Shown: piece after piece, positions 6,255 through 6,274 of the stretch | Layout of the letters: every line of letters starts with the position of its first letter | Numbering within the stretch: the first letter of the stretch is position 1 | Assembly (NCBI GenBank): GCA_019237175.1 | Contig: JAFAHP010000595.1 | Coordinates: 1 to 6,274 of the forward strand | Source: Alphaproteobacteria bacterium | GTDB taxonomy: Bacteria > Pseudomonadota > Alphaproteobacteria > ATCC43930 > CGMCC-115725 | Direction: 5' to 3' | DNA length: 6,274 bases | Program-made: the position numbers and the translations under genes | Notes under the pieces: model-generated | Seen by the model: the letters and a program-made list of their open reading frames with translations, nothing else | Database searches by the model: none | Told to the model about the DNA's origin: nothing

Positions 6255-6266
6255 GGGGCTAGCCCC
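6255..6266. repeat. 12-bp palindrome after the regulator stop
   Basis: GGGGCTAGCCCC is a perfect palindrome 9 bases after the TAG at 6243-6245. As a hairpin it would have only a 4-bp stem and 4-base loop, and no T run is seen before the window ends at 6274. It may be part of a longer terminator cut off by the window edge, or chance. Confidence 0.3.
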
Positions 6267-6274
6267 CGCGGCCA

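Noticed and set aside
1..6274. Search for CRISPR repeats, insertion sequence ends, tRNA or rRNA genes and toxin-antitoxin or defence genes
   Set aside because: No spaced direct repeats, terminal inverted repeats, cloverleaf-like sequence or defence-type protein motifs were seen on either strand.

Overview
The window looks like an ordinary, high-G+C chromosomal stretch from an alphaproteobacterium. Three things point that way: codon third positions rich in G/C, a COG4111/NadQ-type Nudix-like NAD regulator (a family known to me from Alphaproteobacteria), and an MscS-type channel whose pore signature matches versions common in Rhizobiales/Rhodospirillales. Genus cannot be read from the sequence. 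I see no rRNA, tRNA, insertion sequence, CRISPR array, prophage gene or other mobile element.

Layout from left to right. Positions 1-78 are probably the last 25 codons of a plus-strand gene, followed by G+C-rich hairpins that face the end of a minus-strand gene (194-571) for a small secreted two-cysteine protein of unknown function. Next is an AT-rich spacer of about 350 bases with no convincing gene. Two minus-strand genes follow: a large multi-pass MscS-family mechanosensitive channel (920-3043) and, upstream of it, folD (3275-4165), which makes 10-formyl-THF from methylene-THF. They are separated by 231 bases holding two hairpins, so they need not form one operon. folD is divergent from a PrpB-like isocitrate lyase/PEP mutase superfamily gene (4296-5162), with a 130-base shared promoter region. 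The last gene (5235-6245), on the same strand as the lyase, is a NadQ/NrtR-like regulator with a decayed Nudix domain and a C-terminal winged helix. Just upstream of it lies an 18-bp inverted repeat (TTATGC-N6-GCATAA) whose centre resembles a -10 box, a good candidate for its own operator.

Functionally the genes are a housekeeping mix: one-carbon/folate metabolism, small-acid C-C bond cleavage, NAD homeostasis control, osmotic protection and an envelope protein. Nothing ties them into one pathway. I found no undescribed multi-gene system here. The items most worth a second look are the regulator with its candidate operator, the unassigned substrate of the lyase, and the small secreted protein.
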